Assembly: GCA_012032345.1 (NCBI GenBank)
Contig: JAAUQI010000014.1
Location: 1 to 64,000 of the forward strand
DNA: 64,000 nt
Direction of reading: 5' to 3'
Source: Leptolyngbyaceae cyanobacterium RM1_1_2
GTDB lineage: Bacteria > Cyanobacteriota > Cyanobacteriia > Phormidesmidales > Phormidesmidaceae
In this document: in pieces, positions 42,527-51,388 of the stretch
How the letters are laid out: each line of letters starts with the position of its first letter
How positions within the stretch are numbered: the first letter of the stretch is position 1
Translations under genes and position numbers: made by a program
Notes under the pieces: model-generated
What the model was told of the DNA's origin: nothing
Seen by the model: only the letters and a program-made list of their open reading frames with translations
The model's database searches: none

Positions 42527-43951
42527 ATGTCTTCGGAGAAAACGCCCGTTTCAATCATGACTAGGCTAGGGTTAGGGGTTAACCACTACTTCCGGCGCGA
42601 CCTGCTGCCGCTGCTGGCAGATTTGCGCTTGGCGATCGCGCTTTTACTGGCGATCGCCCTGTTTAGCATTGTCGGCACCGTAATTGAGCAAGGGCAGACG
42701 CTGACGTTTTACCAGGCCAACTATCCAGAAAATCCGGCCCTGTTTGGCTTTCTAACCTGGAAGGTACTGCTGCTGCTGGGGCTTGATCACGTCTATCGCA
42801 CCTGGTGGTTTCTGTCGCTGCTGATTTTGTTTGGCGCGAGTCTCACGGCCTGTACCTTCACCCGGCAGATTACCGCCCTGCGCTGGTTTTCTCGCACCTG
42901 GAATTTTTATACTCAGCCACGTCAGTTTACCAAGCTAGCCCTCAGCAGCGAACTAGAATCTGGCTCACTTGCCGCGCTCTCCCCCCTCTTAGAAAAGCGC
43001 CGCTACCGCATTTTTCGCCGAGATCAGGCGCTGTATGCTCACAAAGGCTTGGCGGGACGGATCGGGCCAATTGTGGTTCATGCCAGTATGCTGCTGATTC
43101 TGTTGGGGGCTATTTTGGGGGCAATGACGGGCTTTTTTGCCCAAGAGATCGTGCCCAGCGGCGAGACTTTTCAAATTCGCAATATCATCGATGCGGGGCC
43201 TTGGGCCGCAGCCCAGATTCCCAAAGGCTGGTCGGTCAAAGTCAATCGCTTTTGGATTGACTACACGCCAGAAGGAGGCATCAACCAGTTTTACTCAGAT
43301 CTCTCAGTCCTGGATCAGGCTGGGGAAGAGGTGAAGCAAAAAACTATTTTTGTCAATCAGCCGCTGCGCTACAAAAACGTCACCCTCTATCAGGCCGACT
43401 GGGGCATCGCCGCCGTCAAAGTAAAATTGGGCAACAGCCCGGTGCTAGAGCTGCCGATGGGCCAGCTCGAAACAAACGGGGCAGGCCGACTCTGGGGCAC
43501 CTGGGTGCCGACTAAGCCCGATCTCAGCGACGGCGTTTCGCTGATTGCCAGAGATTTGCAGGGGACGCTGCTAATTTACAGCAGCACGGGGCAGCTAGTA
43601 TCTACAGTGCGCCGGGGCATGTCGGTTGAGGTCAACGGCGTCAAGCTTTCGATTGTAGATTTAGTTGGCAGTACGGGCTTGCAGATCAAAGCCGATCCGG
43701 GAATTCCGCTGGTCTACACGGGCTTTGGGCTGCTGATGGTGGGCGTGCTGATGAGCTATGTCTCGCACTCGCAAATCTGGGCGCTGGAAACAGAGGAAGG
43801 GTCGTTTTTTGTGGGCGGGCGGACAAACCGGGCACAGGTAACCTTTGAACGAGAGCTGATCGGCATTTTAGATCAGCTAGCCCAGCCTGAAGCAGAAAAG
43901 GCCGCTGGAGATAGAGAACTCTCGGCGTCGGCTGCGGAGACAAATAGCTAA
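42527..43951 (+). CDS. ccsB: Cytochrome c biogenesis protein CcsB/Ccs1
   Basis: A protein of 474 residues of the ResB/Ccs1 family. Transmembrane segments lie near residues 30-50, 75-100 and 165-185, then a large lumenal domain and a final transmembrane segment near 400. The N-terminal signature is [20 protein letters not shown], with VIEQGQ following. Together with CcsA it forms the system II heme lyase for c-type cytochromes. It is cotranscribed with ccdA; ccsA is not in the window. Confidence 0.93.
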   Translation: MSSEKTPVSIMTRLGLGVNHYFRRDLLPLLADLRLAIALLLAIALFSIVGTVIEQGQTLTFYQANYPENPALFGFLTWKVLLLLGLDHVYRTWWFLSLLILFGASLTACTFTRQITALRWFSRTWNFYTQPRQFTKLALSSELESGSLAALSPLLEKRRYRIFRRDQALYAHKGLAGRIGPIVVHASMLLILLGAILGAMTGFFAQEIVPSGETFQIRNIIDAGPWAAAQIPKGWSVKVNRFWIDYTPEGGINQFYSDLSVLDQAGEEVKQKTIFVNQPLRYKNVTLYQADWGIAAVKVKLGNSPVLELPMGQLETNGAGRLWGTWVPTKPDLSDGVSLIARDLQGTLLIYSSTGQLVSTVRRGMSVEVNGVKLSIVDLVGSTGLQIKADPGIPLVYTGFGLLMVGVLMSYVSHSQIWALETEEGSFFVGGRTNRAQVTFERELIGILDQLAQPEAEKAAGDRELSASAAETNS

Positions 43952-44011
43952 GCGGGCTGGCGATCGCCGCCTATGGGTCTTTAAACTGCTTTTAGACTGC
44001 CAGGAGGCGAC

Positions 44012-44632
44012 ATGGTTCCAGCGATCGCAGCAGAGAAAATAACGCTCTACGACCTAGAGCAGCGGTTCAATCTGCAGCTAAGAGCCGACGAAGCGTTTTT
44101 TCTGGAGTGGCAGAGAGAACTTCCCAACCTGTCGCTAGATGAGCAGCAGCGCCTAGATCGAGTGCGGGCGGTGGTGGCTAATCTAGAGCGGCGATCGGTT
44201 TTAGAGAACACGGTCAAGCTGGCTGTAATTGCGCCACTGCTGGATTTAGCTGGGCTATTTTTGCCGCCGTTTTACGTCAGTACTGAAGATTCCGTTGAAA
44301 TTACCGCCACAGATCAAAGTCTGGTAGTGCGCGGTCGCCTAGATGTCTTGGTGCTAAAAGAGCAGCTTTGGATACTGGTGATTGAATCCAAGCGGGCAGA
44401 ATTCTCGATAAAAGTCGGAATTCCCCAAGCGCTGTCTTACATGCTAGGAACCCCCGATCAGACTCGTCCCCTGTACGGGCTGGTAACCAATGGGACTGAT
44501 TTTGTCTTTTTGAAACTTGTGTTTCAGCAGGTGCCCTGCTACGGGCGATCGCGGCAGTTTGTCCTGGGGCAGGATCATGACTTAGCCCAGGTGCTGCGGG
44601 TTCTGAAGCGGCTAGCGGCGATCGCAGCTTAA
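44012..44632 (+). CDS. Restriction-endonuclease-like protein (PD-(D/E)XK fold)
   Basis: A 206-residue protein related to the N-terminal nuclease part of type I HsdR. The catalytic core is G-R-L-D-V-L-V-L followed by L-V-I-E-S-K, the D...E-x-K arrangement. A helical Q-A-L-S-Y-M-L and LYGLVTNGTDFVFLK complete the fold. Standalone copies are frequent in cyanobacteria and are often labelled 'restriction endonuclease subunit R'. No methylase or specificity gene is adjacent, so a real restriction system is unlikely. Confidence 0.75.
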   Translation: MVPAIAAEKITLYDLEQRFNLQLRADEAFFLEWQRELPNLSLDEQQRLDRVRAVVANLERRSVLENTVKLAVIAPLLDLAGLFLPPFYVSTEDSVEITATDQSLVVRGRLDVLVLKEQLWILVIESKRAEFSIKVGIPQALSYMLGTPDQTRPLYGLVTNGTDFVFLKLVFQQVPCYGRSRQFVLGQDHDLAQVLRVLKRLAAIAA

Positions 44633-44716
44633 GAAATCTGAAGCAGGTTAGCTTTTAGCGGAAAACAACAGACAGATTGTGTAAGGATCGAGGTACCCTG
44701 CTGAGTCTTAAGGTCG

Positions 44717-44802
44717 GCTATGCAAACTCGCGCTTCCAAACCGCAGCCCCCTCAGCTAGCTGCTAAAGGGAAATCTCAGCCCCAGCCACCACAGTCAGAA
44801 AC
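44717..44802 (+). repeat. 86-bp direct repeat, copy 1 (leader of protein 44720-46414)
   Basis: The stretch from GCTATGCAAACTCGCG to the end of the 28th codon is identical base for base to 47616-47701. The 15 bases upstream are partly alike (TCTT, AGGT, GCT shared). Confidence 0.97.
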
Positions 44803-46414
44803 GGCTAGGACATCTGAGTTGTCTGCCTACCCGTTGCAGTCAGACCCTTTCAACACAGGCATATCTGACCATTTTGCCCAGTCTACTCCTTTTGCCAGCC
44901 GTCCCTTTGCTGCGGCTAGGCAAACAGCGGCTCCCGATTTGTCGGCTCAGTTAGCACCAGCACAAATCCAGGGCTTCGATCCCATGAGCGTCAGCCTGTT
45001 TGCAGGCGGCAGTCCTCCAGCGGTAAGGCATGAGCCAGATGCAACCCGGTTAACAACTGAGAACCCTTTTACACCCACCGAGGCGGATAAAATTCAGCGC
45101 CAATCTCCTTTAGATTGGCTTACAGACAGAGTTGGAGATGCGCTAGATACCAGAGATGACGAGGTCCGGCTAGACGCTGAAGAGGATTTAGCCGCCTTCA
45201 TGAACGAGGACTACACAGTTGCTAATCATCATCCCACCACAGGGCGCGGCCTGTTTGATGCCGCCTACCAGCCCAGAACGGGAGCCATGACAGTCACCCT
45301 CAAGCTCTGCTTCCAGTTTGCCTCAGGCGATCGCACCAATGCTGATTGGATTGCTGCAGTCGGTGGCCCAGTCGCTGCTGCCGCCTATACCGACGAGCAG
45401 TTTAACTGGCAGGAGGGTGAGGCTGATGCCTGGAAAGGAAATGCGATCGCCGAAGTCGAAACAGCCTGGTCAGATCAATACACTTTCCACAACACTCAGC
45501 CCCATTGGGAAACTCTCCCCAACGTCAATGTGCGCATCAGCATTGTGGAGACGCCCGCAGACGAGGCCCATTTCGTCACTACTGTTAATAAATGGCCCAA
45601 GGATGGCGGCGTTAGGGACGCGGTCACACCGCCCGGAAGAGCTGACCATAGCACTGCCCACTTTGAGGAGTCAGCAGATAACGGCATCACCAATCCTGAC
45701 TCATCCCATTTTGTTCGTAACACCAATAGCCGAGCAGCCTACCAAATCGTAGACACCAACAACCCAGGACAGATTTTGTTCAATTTGGGCAGCGCTGAAA
45801 TTAGTGCTGCCGATCAAGCCAGGCTGCAAACCTTTGGCACAACCCTGGGACGCCCCGAAATTCCCCCCTTCCCGGTGACGCTAACAGGGCACTCAAGCTC
45901 AGAAGGGGATGAAGCCATGAACATGCGCCTCTCAGAAGACCGCGCCCGCACAGTGAGTAACGAAATTGTCAGCGCTGGGGCTAAAACCCAACCAACTGTA
46001 ACAGCCCAAGGAGAAGCAGGGGCTGACGCTACTCCCCAGTGGCGCAGAGTTGACATCACGATTGGTAACTTCGAGAGTGACCAGACAACCGTGCTTCACG
46101 AGTTTGGTCATATGTTTGGTCTAGGCGATGAGTACCCAACCCCTGATGGCGGTTCGCGGGACGTTGGCACTAGAGTAGCGCATTCGGCTCTAGCTGAAAC
46201 CTTGATTCCCGGCCAGCAGCCCATCGTTGCTCACCACGATGAGAGCATCATGTCAAATGGCGAAGTCATCAGACCGCATCACTACGTCACCTTCCTGGAA
46301 GCGCTGGGCACCATGACGCATACCACTGGGCAGTGGGATGTAGGTCCGGGGGCTGGCCCGACGGGGCCGGGTGATTTTCCAATGAGAGGGGCTGATGAGC
46401 CAGTTCCAGCTTAG
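44720..46414 (+). CDS. Leader + OmpA-like + HEXXH metalloprotease protein (eCIS-cargo-like)
   Basis: A protein of 564 residues, not a named family as a whole. Residues 1-28 form a Pro/Gln/Lys leader shared exactly with the protein at 47619. Residues ~55-102 hold SRPFAA...PDLSAQL...GFDPMSVSLFAGG, a block that resembles the N-terminal part of cyanobacterial DUF4157 proteins of contractile injection loci. A central beta-rich domain (~150-330) follows. An OmpA-like domain (~352-447) has ILFNLGSAEIS and the NMRLSEDRA helix. It ends with a zinc site, H460-E-F-G-H464-M-F-G-L-G-D470. There is no signal peptide. A secreted or injected protease is the best inference. Confidence 0.75.
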   Translation: MQTRASKPQPPQLAAKGKSQPQPPQSETARTSELSAYPLQSDPFNTGISDHFAQSTPFASRPFAAARQTAAPDLSAQLAPAQIQGFDPMSVSLFAGGSPPAVRHEPDATRLTTENPFTPTEADKIQRQSPLDWLTDRVGDALDTRDDEVRLDAEEDLAAFMNEDYTVANHHPTTGRGLFDAAYQPRTGAMTVTLKLCFQFASGDRTNADWIAAVGGPVAAAAYTDEQFNWQEGEADAWKGNAIAEVETAWSDQYTFHNTQPHWETLPNVNVRISIVETPADEAHFVTTVNKWPKDGGVRDAVTPPGRADHSTAHFEESADNGITNPDSSHFVRNTNSRAAYQIVDTNNPGQILFNLGSAEISAADQARLQTFGTTLGRPEIPPFPVTLTGHSSSEGDEAMNMRLSEDRARTVSNEIVSAGAKTQPTVTAQGEAGADATPQWRRVDITIGNFESDQTTVLHEFGHMFGLGDEYPTPDGGSRDVGTRVAHSALAETLIPGQQPIVAHHDESIMSNGEVIRPHHYVTFLEALGTMTHTTGQWDVGPGAGPTGPGDFPMRGADEPVPA

Positions 46415-46922
46415 TACTGCTGCGTTGAACCGGGCTAACCGATTTTTGCTAGCTGTGATCTTGCTGATTACAGCCTGTAGCAGTCCCGGTGTCATCAGCC
46501 CTGAGTTAGCTAATCAATATGCCTGTTGGCAGGAAGATTCTATGGGAGAGGTTCCAGCAGTGCCAGAGAACATTTTGCTGCAAGTATTACTGGTTGACCC
46601 CCACGAGCGTGAAGCGGGTTATCGAATTTATACCGATGGTCGCTATGAGTCGCGTCCAATGGGGGAGTCCTGGCGGTTTGACGCGCCCTTGACACCTGAT
46701 CAGATGGAGAAAGTGCAGGCGGCGATCGCAGAAGCTGGTTTAGAAAACCTGCAAACCCTATACCAGCCCGCGCAGCCGCTGCCCGATCAAGAGGACAACA
46801 TTCTCTGGCTGCAAGTAGCCGAGGCTGACAGTACAGTCCGCAGCATCAAAGTAGTCAGACCCTGCAGTGTCTCCGAAATCGAAACTTTGAGTAATCAGCT
46901 AGTAGGAATCTTCAAGGATTAG
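46395..46922 (+). CDS. Small lipoprotein-like hypothetical protein
   Basis: A 175-residue protein. It starts within the last 20 bases of the protease gene. The N-terminus has a hydrophobic stretch and a lipobox-like L-L-I-T-A-C-S-S (Cys near residue 28), which would make it a lipoprotein, although the lead-in of 17 residues is long. The mature part is acidic with a Y-R-I-Y-T-D-G-R-Y-E-S-R segment. No family was recognised. Its overlap with the protease gene suggests a partner or protective role; this is inference only. Confidence 0.6.
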   Translation: MSQFQLSTAALNRANRFLLAVILLITACSSPGVISPELANQYACWQEDSMGEVPAVPENILLQVLLVDPHEREAGYRIYTDGRYESRPMGESWRFDAPLTPDQMEKVQAAIAEAGLENLQTLYQPAQPLPDQEDNILWLQVAEADSTVRSIKVVRPCSVSEIETLSNQLVGIFKD

Positions 46923-47001
46923 GTAAGGTGGTGTGGAAGACTCATAGAAATAGTCACTTCAAACCTGCTTCGCCCCAGTCTATCAACCTCCAAAGAAAGC
47001 C

Positions 47002-47610
47002 GTGGTTCAAAGCCTATCGACCTCTCTAACCTTTGATCAATTTATAGCTCAATATGGTGACGATACCCGCTATGAGCTAATTGATGGAGAACTGATTGAT
47101 ATGGAGCCTACAGGCCCCCATGAGCAAGTTTCTGGATTGATCAATCTCAAGCTCAACTTAGAAATTAGTCGTGAGCAGCACCCCTTTTTTATTCCCATGC
47201 GCTGCTTAATCAAGCCAATGGGGCTAACCTCCGCGTTCAAGCCCGATATTGTTGTGCTCAGCCGTCCTGCACTTGAGTCTGAGCCGCTTTGGCAGCGTGA
47301 GCCAATTATTACATTAGGGTCTTCTATCAGGCTTGTGGTCGAAGTTGTCAGTACTAACTGGCAAAATGACTATGCTCGCAAAGCTGATGAATACTGGGCT
47401 ATGGGGATTTCAGAATATTGGATCTGTGATTACTTAGGTTTAGGCGGCGTGTTTTTTATTGGGTCTCCTAAGCAGCCTACAATCACAATCTGCACCTTAC
47501 AGGAAGAGCGCTGTACCCTACAACAGTTTCGAGGGGAAGATCAATTAGTCTCTTCAACATTTCCTAATTTGAGGCTTGCTGCCAGTGAAATCTTTAGTGC
47601 AGGATCTTGA
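47002..47610 (+). CDS. Uma2 family endonuclease-like protein
   Basis: A protein of 202 residues of the DUF820/Uma2 type, a PD-(D/E)XK-related fold highly expanded in cyanobacteria. The N-terminal Y-E-L-I-D-G-E-L-I-D-M motif, central FKPDIVVLS and L-V-V-E-V-V-S then W-Q-N-D-Y-x-x-K fit the family. Activity has not been shown for most members. It starts at a GTG (47002) and ends 8 bases before the second leader protein, so it may be cotranscribed with it. Confidence 0.85.
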   Translation: MVQSLSTSLTFDQFIAQYGDDTRYELIDGELIDMEPTGPHEQVSGLINLKLNLEISREQHPFFIPMRCLIKPMGLTSAFKPDIVVLSRPALESEPLWQREPIITLGSSIRLVVEVVSTNWQNDYARKADEYWAMGISEYWICDYLGLGGVFFIGSPKQPTITICTLQEERCTLQQFRGEDQLVSSTFPNLRLAASEIFSAGS

Positions 47611-47615
47611 GGTTA

Positions 47616-47701
47616 GCTATGCAAACTCGCGCTTCCAAACCGCAGCCCCCTCAGCTAGCTGCTAAAGGGAAATCTCAGCCCCAGCCACCACAGTCAGAAA
47701 C
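47616..47701 (+). repeat. 86-bp direct repeat, copy 2 (leader of protein 47619-50318)
   Basis: Identical in every base to 44717-44802. It covers the first 28 codons of the second leader protein, including synonymous positions, and diverges immediately afterwards. Confidence 0.97.
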
Positions 47702-50318
47702 TGAGGCCGCCAGTCATCACGAGCATGACCTGTTTCAGCAGCCTCCCCTCAGAGGCGCTAATGCCTTTTCGCTGCCCCCTCATGCTTCTGCCAGTCGCCC
47801 TTTCGCTCCTTTGGTACCGCCCAGGCAAAAATCAGTTTTAGGGATTCAGGCTCAAATAGAGCAGGCCAGCACAAAAGGCTTCAACCCAAAGCACGTTAGC
47901 CTGTTTGCAGGGGGTAATCCCCTCGTCCAGCCTCAGCGTCAGCTGCTCCAAAGATTTAATCCACCCGTCAGCCCCACACCCGCCACGTATCGCAGCGCGG
48001 CAGCTATCTATACCCTAACCCTAAGCGCATTTCACCAGTACGCACAAGAACAGGCTGACTGGGCCACCAGTCCGGCTCCTAACGATATTCCACTGGTAGA
48101 AAGACGGGTTCTACAGCACATCCTGGAGTTTGCGCGAACCCCTGACATCCTTACAGGATGTGGAGATATGACGGTTCAGTCTATTAAAGATAAGGGCATT
48201 GGGGGGCGCACCCGTCAGCTCTTGAGAACTTACAGTCGGGCTGTCGCCAAGTCCGTGCCCACCGTTGAAATCGAAAAGAAACCCACGATTGACGACGCCC
48301 TGGATATTGCAGGCGTACTCGAAAAGCTAGAGCGCAGTCCCGGCGGGCCAGTCATCAAGACTATCTTTAATCAGCAAAGCCCTGACGCTAGCTTAGAAAA
48401 GTTAGTCAGTGAAGGAGCTGTTGATCTTTTCATTCAATACGTTCGCAGCTGTCGCCCCGTGCTTCATGCCAATGAAGGCTCTGAAATTCGCTCCTTTTTG
48501 GCATTTCTCAGCCAGACCGGGGGCAATCCGCTGATGTATCATAGCAAGCTGCGGAACGTGCGAAACTTCCACCGCTTTGAGCAAAATGCCCTAGAGCGCC
48601 TATCTCAAAACCAAGACGACACCAGCAAAGCTAAGCCCTTAGCGCTGATTCTGCACAGCGCCCTTGATCATAACGGCGCGTTTCACCGAGATCCCAGCCT
48701 GACTAATGCCATTACAGACAGTCACAACCTAACCCTGATGCTTGAGGGTAAAACCAGTCTGGCCCAGGTACAGCCTCTATTGCGGCCTCTGGCTCGGCGC
48801 TACGGGCAAAACAATCGCATCAGTCAGGTCATGATTGCGGGTCACGGCGGGCCACGCGCTATAGAGCTGGCTGGCTCTGTTGATCCAGCGACGATGGCAG
48901 AAACCCATGACGATTTGGATTTAGATAGTCCAGTCCAGGCTGCTCGCAGCGATCGCTTCTTTCAGGAGCTGCTGAGGAATATGGACTCAGGGCCTCAGTC
49001 CCGCATTGTGCTCAATGCCTGCTTGACGGCTGCCAATCAGGTTCCTGGTGGACTAGATCCCGACCCGGCGATCGCCCAAACTCAAATTACAACGGCCATT
49101 GCCAACAGCCCCAGTTTGACCACTCATCTCCAAGACTTAGCGACTCAGCGCGGTCAAACCGTTGATGTTCGCGGGGCCAATGCCTCATTTGGTGAAGGAG
49201 CCGCCCTGATCGATCCGGTGACGGGGCTATTTGACATTATTGCTCCCGGCGGCGATGACCCTGAACTCACCTCCGATAAGTTTGCCTATGTCCGCAGCGG
49301 CTGGGAACCCGAAGGAGCCTTACGCGCAGTCTTGGAATGCTGGGCCAGCGATAAGGCCCGCTGTTTGCAGCTGGTACAAGAGCGCCACAACAGCCGCATT
49401 GCCAGCAACTCAGTTTGGGATGAAACCATTATCAATGCTGCCTATGGCATTGTTCTGGCTAATCCAGACAACGCCAACCTAATCAATCAGCTAGCCAACA
49501 ATGTCTGGATTTTTGCCCACAGCATCTTTAGAGAAGAAAGTACAAAAGATGAGTGCCGCCTGTGGTCGCTGTCAGGTCAGCTGCCGCACAGCCACAGCCA
49601 GACCATCATTAATGCTCTAGCTGGCACCGGAGACTGGACAAGTCATGCTTACATCCGCCTTACCTTCCGTCAGTTTGAGATGATGCAGACTCCCAAGGCC
49701 GCAAGTCGAACAGCCTTTATGACGGAGCTAGGCGGGCTACCCTGTAGCGAGGCAGATGAGTTTGTAAATATCTATCGGATTCACGCGCAGCTGCCTCAGT
49801 TGCTACCGACCCCAGCCGCTAGTCCACCAGATGCCTCTCGTCTTAAGCTGGCTCTGATTGGTGCCCATCAGGGAGATACGGGTGCAGGTACCCCGTCAGA
49901 AGCCTATCTAAAATCTGTGATTGGCCCAGGAAACCATAGATTCCCCAGTGGTTTAGGCGTTAACGGAATTCTTAGTGGCCTGAGCGATGAGCAAAGCATT
50001 TTGGATGCAATTGGGCTAGGCTCAGCGGCGGCGGCGGCAGCGGCAGCAGGGGTCGGATCTGTCCCTGCCAACGTAGATTTAGATCAGGACGGCACTAATG
50101 ATTTTTATGTCGAGCCGATGACGCGGCAAGGGGCGACGACTGCTCAAGCTCTAAACGTGCGGCAGAAACCCAGCACTACTGAACCTATTTTGGGCAGTCT
50201 GCCTAGGGGAGCGCATGTATACATATCGGGCCGCTCTGGTGACTGGTACTCAATTGAACATAGGGGAGGGATAGCTTTTGTTCATAACCGTTGGGTTCGC
50301 TTAGCTAGACCCCTTTAA
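47619..50318 (+). CDS. Leader + caspase-like (His/Cys) + SH3b protein (eCIS-cargo-like)
   Basis: The start is the ATG at 47619, matching the leader of the other protein (899 residues; a start 4 codons earlier is unlikely). After the shared 28-residue leader come SASRPFAPLVPPRQ and GFNPKHVSLFAGG. A mainly helical region (~110-340) follows. A caspase-like sheet has I-A-G-H409-G-G and R-I-V-L-N-A-C468-L-T, the His/Cys dyad of CHAT/C14-like proteases. Later parts are helical, then a poly-Ala linker, a D-L-D-Q-D-G-T-N-D Ca-loop-like motif and a C-terminal SH3b domain (~838-899, ALNVRQKPS). SH3b domains often bind cell walls. There is no signal peptide. Confidence 0.72.
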   Translation: MQTRASKPQPPQLAAKGKSQPQPPQSETEAASHHEHDLFQQPPLRGANAFSLPPHASASRPFAPLVPPRQKSVLGIQAQIEQASTKGFNPKHVSLFAGGNPLVQPQRQLLQRFNPPVSPTPATYRSAAAIYTLTLSAFHQYAQEQADWATSPAPNDIPLVERRVLQHILEFARTPDILTGCGDMTVQSIKDKGIGGRTRQLLRTYSRAVAKSVPTVEIEKKPTIDDALDIAGVLEKLERSPGGPVIKTIFNQQSPDASLEKLVSEGAVDLFIQYVRSCRPVLHANEGSEIRSFLAFLSQTGGNPLMYHSKLRNVRNFHRFEQNALERLSQNQDDTSKAKPLALILHSALDHNGAFHRDPSLTNAITDSHNLTLMLEGKTSLAQVQPLLRPLARRYGQNNRISQVMIAGHGGPRAIELAGSVDPATMAETHDDLDLDSPVQAARSDRFFQELLRNMDSGPQSRIVLNACLTAANQVPGGLDPDPAIAQTQITTAIANSPSLTTHLQDLATQRGQTVDVRGANASFGEGAALIDPVTGLFDIIAPGGDDPELTSDKFAYVRSGWEPEGALRAVLECWASDKARCLQLVQERHNSRIASNSVWDETIINAAYGIVLANPDNANLINQLANNVWIFAHSIFREESTKDECRLWSLSGQLPHSHSQTIINALAGTGDWTSHAYIRLTFRQFEMMQTPKAASRTAFMTELGGLPCSEADEFVNIYRIHAQLPQLLPTPAASPPDASRLKLALIGAHQGDTGAGTPSEAYLKSVIGPGNHRFPSGLGVNGILSGLSDEQSILDAIGLGSAAAAAAAAGVGSVPANVDLDQDGTNDFYVEPMTRQGATTAQALNVRQKPSTTEPILGSLPRGAHVYISGRSGDWYSIEHRGGIAFVHNRWVRLARPL

Positions 50319-50322
50319 ACCT

Positions 50323-50356
50323 AAAAAAACAAAACCTGAGAAACTGAAAACTCAGG
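50323..50356 (-). terminator. Terminator of the WD40 gene
   Basis: On the minus strand CCTGAG (50356-50351) pairs with CTCAGG (50340-50335) and is followed by TTTTGTTTTTTT. The hairpin begins at the stop codon of the WD40 gene. It also lies just after the plus-strand protease gene, where it has no T run. Confidence 0.7.
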
Positions 50357-51344
50357 AAACAGAAGCTGCATCAGCATCAACCTGATAAATCAGCAAGGCA
50401 GAGCTTGGCCCGCCTTTAGCCACCACCAGCTGGTTACCCTGCGGGTTAAAGGTGAGTCCTTCGATATGGTTATCTAAAGCGTGGCTTTCAATCAGCTCCC
50501 CTTGATAGCTCCAGAGCTTGAGGCTATCATCCCAGCCGCCAGAAGCCAGCACAGGCAGGTGCGGATGAAAGGCGATCGCCCGACCGTCGTTTTGATGAGC
50601 CTGCCACCGAGCTAAGAGCTGCCATTCCCCGGTTTGCCAGAGGGTAATGTAGCCATCGGATCTGATTTGGCCTAAACAGGTTTGATCAGGGCTAAACCGC
50701 AGCGATCGCGTTAGAGCATAGGGATTGGCTGACGCTTCATTCTTAAGCTCAGCGGGGCTGAGATCAGAATGACGATGCCAAAGCAAAATTGACCGTCCAG
50801 CCGCTACCACAAAGTCTGGCGACACTATCAGAGCCTCAAAATCGTCAATTCGGTCTCCCTGCCAGAGGACTTTGAGCAGTTTTCTAGTTTTTCCTTCTAG
50901 CAGTAAAAGTCGCTTCGTAGGGCCACTCCAGCCTGCATCCCGTCGTCTCTCCTGCCGGGGGCTGCGGTATGTGCTGTAAACCACGAGCTGGTTCCCAGCC
51001 GCATCCCAGGCTGAGTTACGAATGGTGAAACTGCCGGGGGGGCTGGTTTCTAGCTGGTCAGATAGGGGGGCTTTGATGGCAGGCAGTGCTTCCCACTGGT
51101 AGTTGGCGAGATTAAAAATATGAGGGCTGGCTAAAATGCGATCGCCTGTCTGGCTAAAGCTGACCTCTCCTATAGGCGCTGTTGTATTGCTGATGGAGTG
51201 CTCTAGCTCTAAATCTTTCCACAGGTGTAGCAGGCCCCAGTCAGCCGATATCCACAGGCGATCGCGGTGGCCAAAGTCAATCTTGGAACCATACCCAACC
51301 GATAGCTCAGCAGTTTTAGAAAGTACTTTAGCAGCAGATTGCAT
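50352..51344 (-). CDS. WD40 repeat domain-containing protein
   Basis: A 330-residue protein forming a beta propeller. The clearest repeat is AIAFHPHLPVLASGGWDDSL followed by K-L-W; others are degenerate (TLWQTGEW, LLWHRHSD). About seven blades fit the length. No enzyme domain and no membrane segment are present, so it is a protein-interaction platform in the cytoplasm. It is convergent with the caspase-like gene and 44 bases from alaS. Confidence 0.8.
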   Translation of the reverse strand: MQSAAKVLSKTAELSVGYGSKIDFGHRDRLWISADWGLLHLWKDLELEHSISNTTAPIGEVSFSQTGDRILASPHIFNLANYQWEALPAIKAPLSDQLETSPPGSFTIRNSAWDAAGNQLVVYSTYRSPRQERRRDAGWSGPTKRLLLLEGKTRKLLKVLWQGDRIDDFEALIVSPDFVVAAGRSILLWHRHSDLSPAELKNEASANPYALTRSLRFSPDQTCLGQIRSDGYITLWQTGEWQLLARWQAHQNDGRAIAFHPHLPVLASGGWDDSLKLWSYQGELIESHALDNHIEGLTFNPQGNQLVVAKGGPSSALLIYQVDADAASVS

Positions 51345-51388
51345 TCAAATTTACCTGGCGGTGCCTGATGGTTTTGAATAAGTGCAGC

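Noticed and set aside
44012-44632. A type I restriction-modification system
   Set aside because: Only a small nuclease-fold protein is present; no helicase part, methylase or specificity subunit is adjacent.
45470-46059. Minus-strand frames within the metalloprotease gene
   Set aside because: Short, without start signals or family features; the plus-strand gene explains the region.
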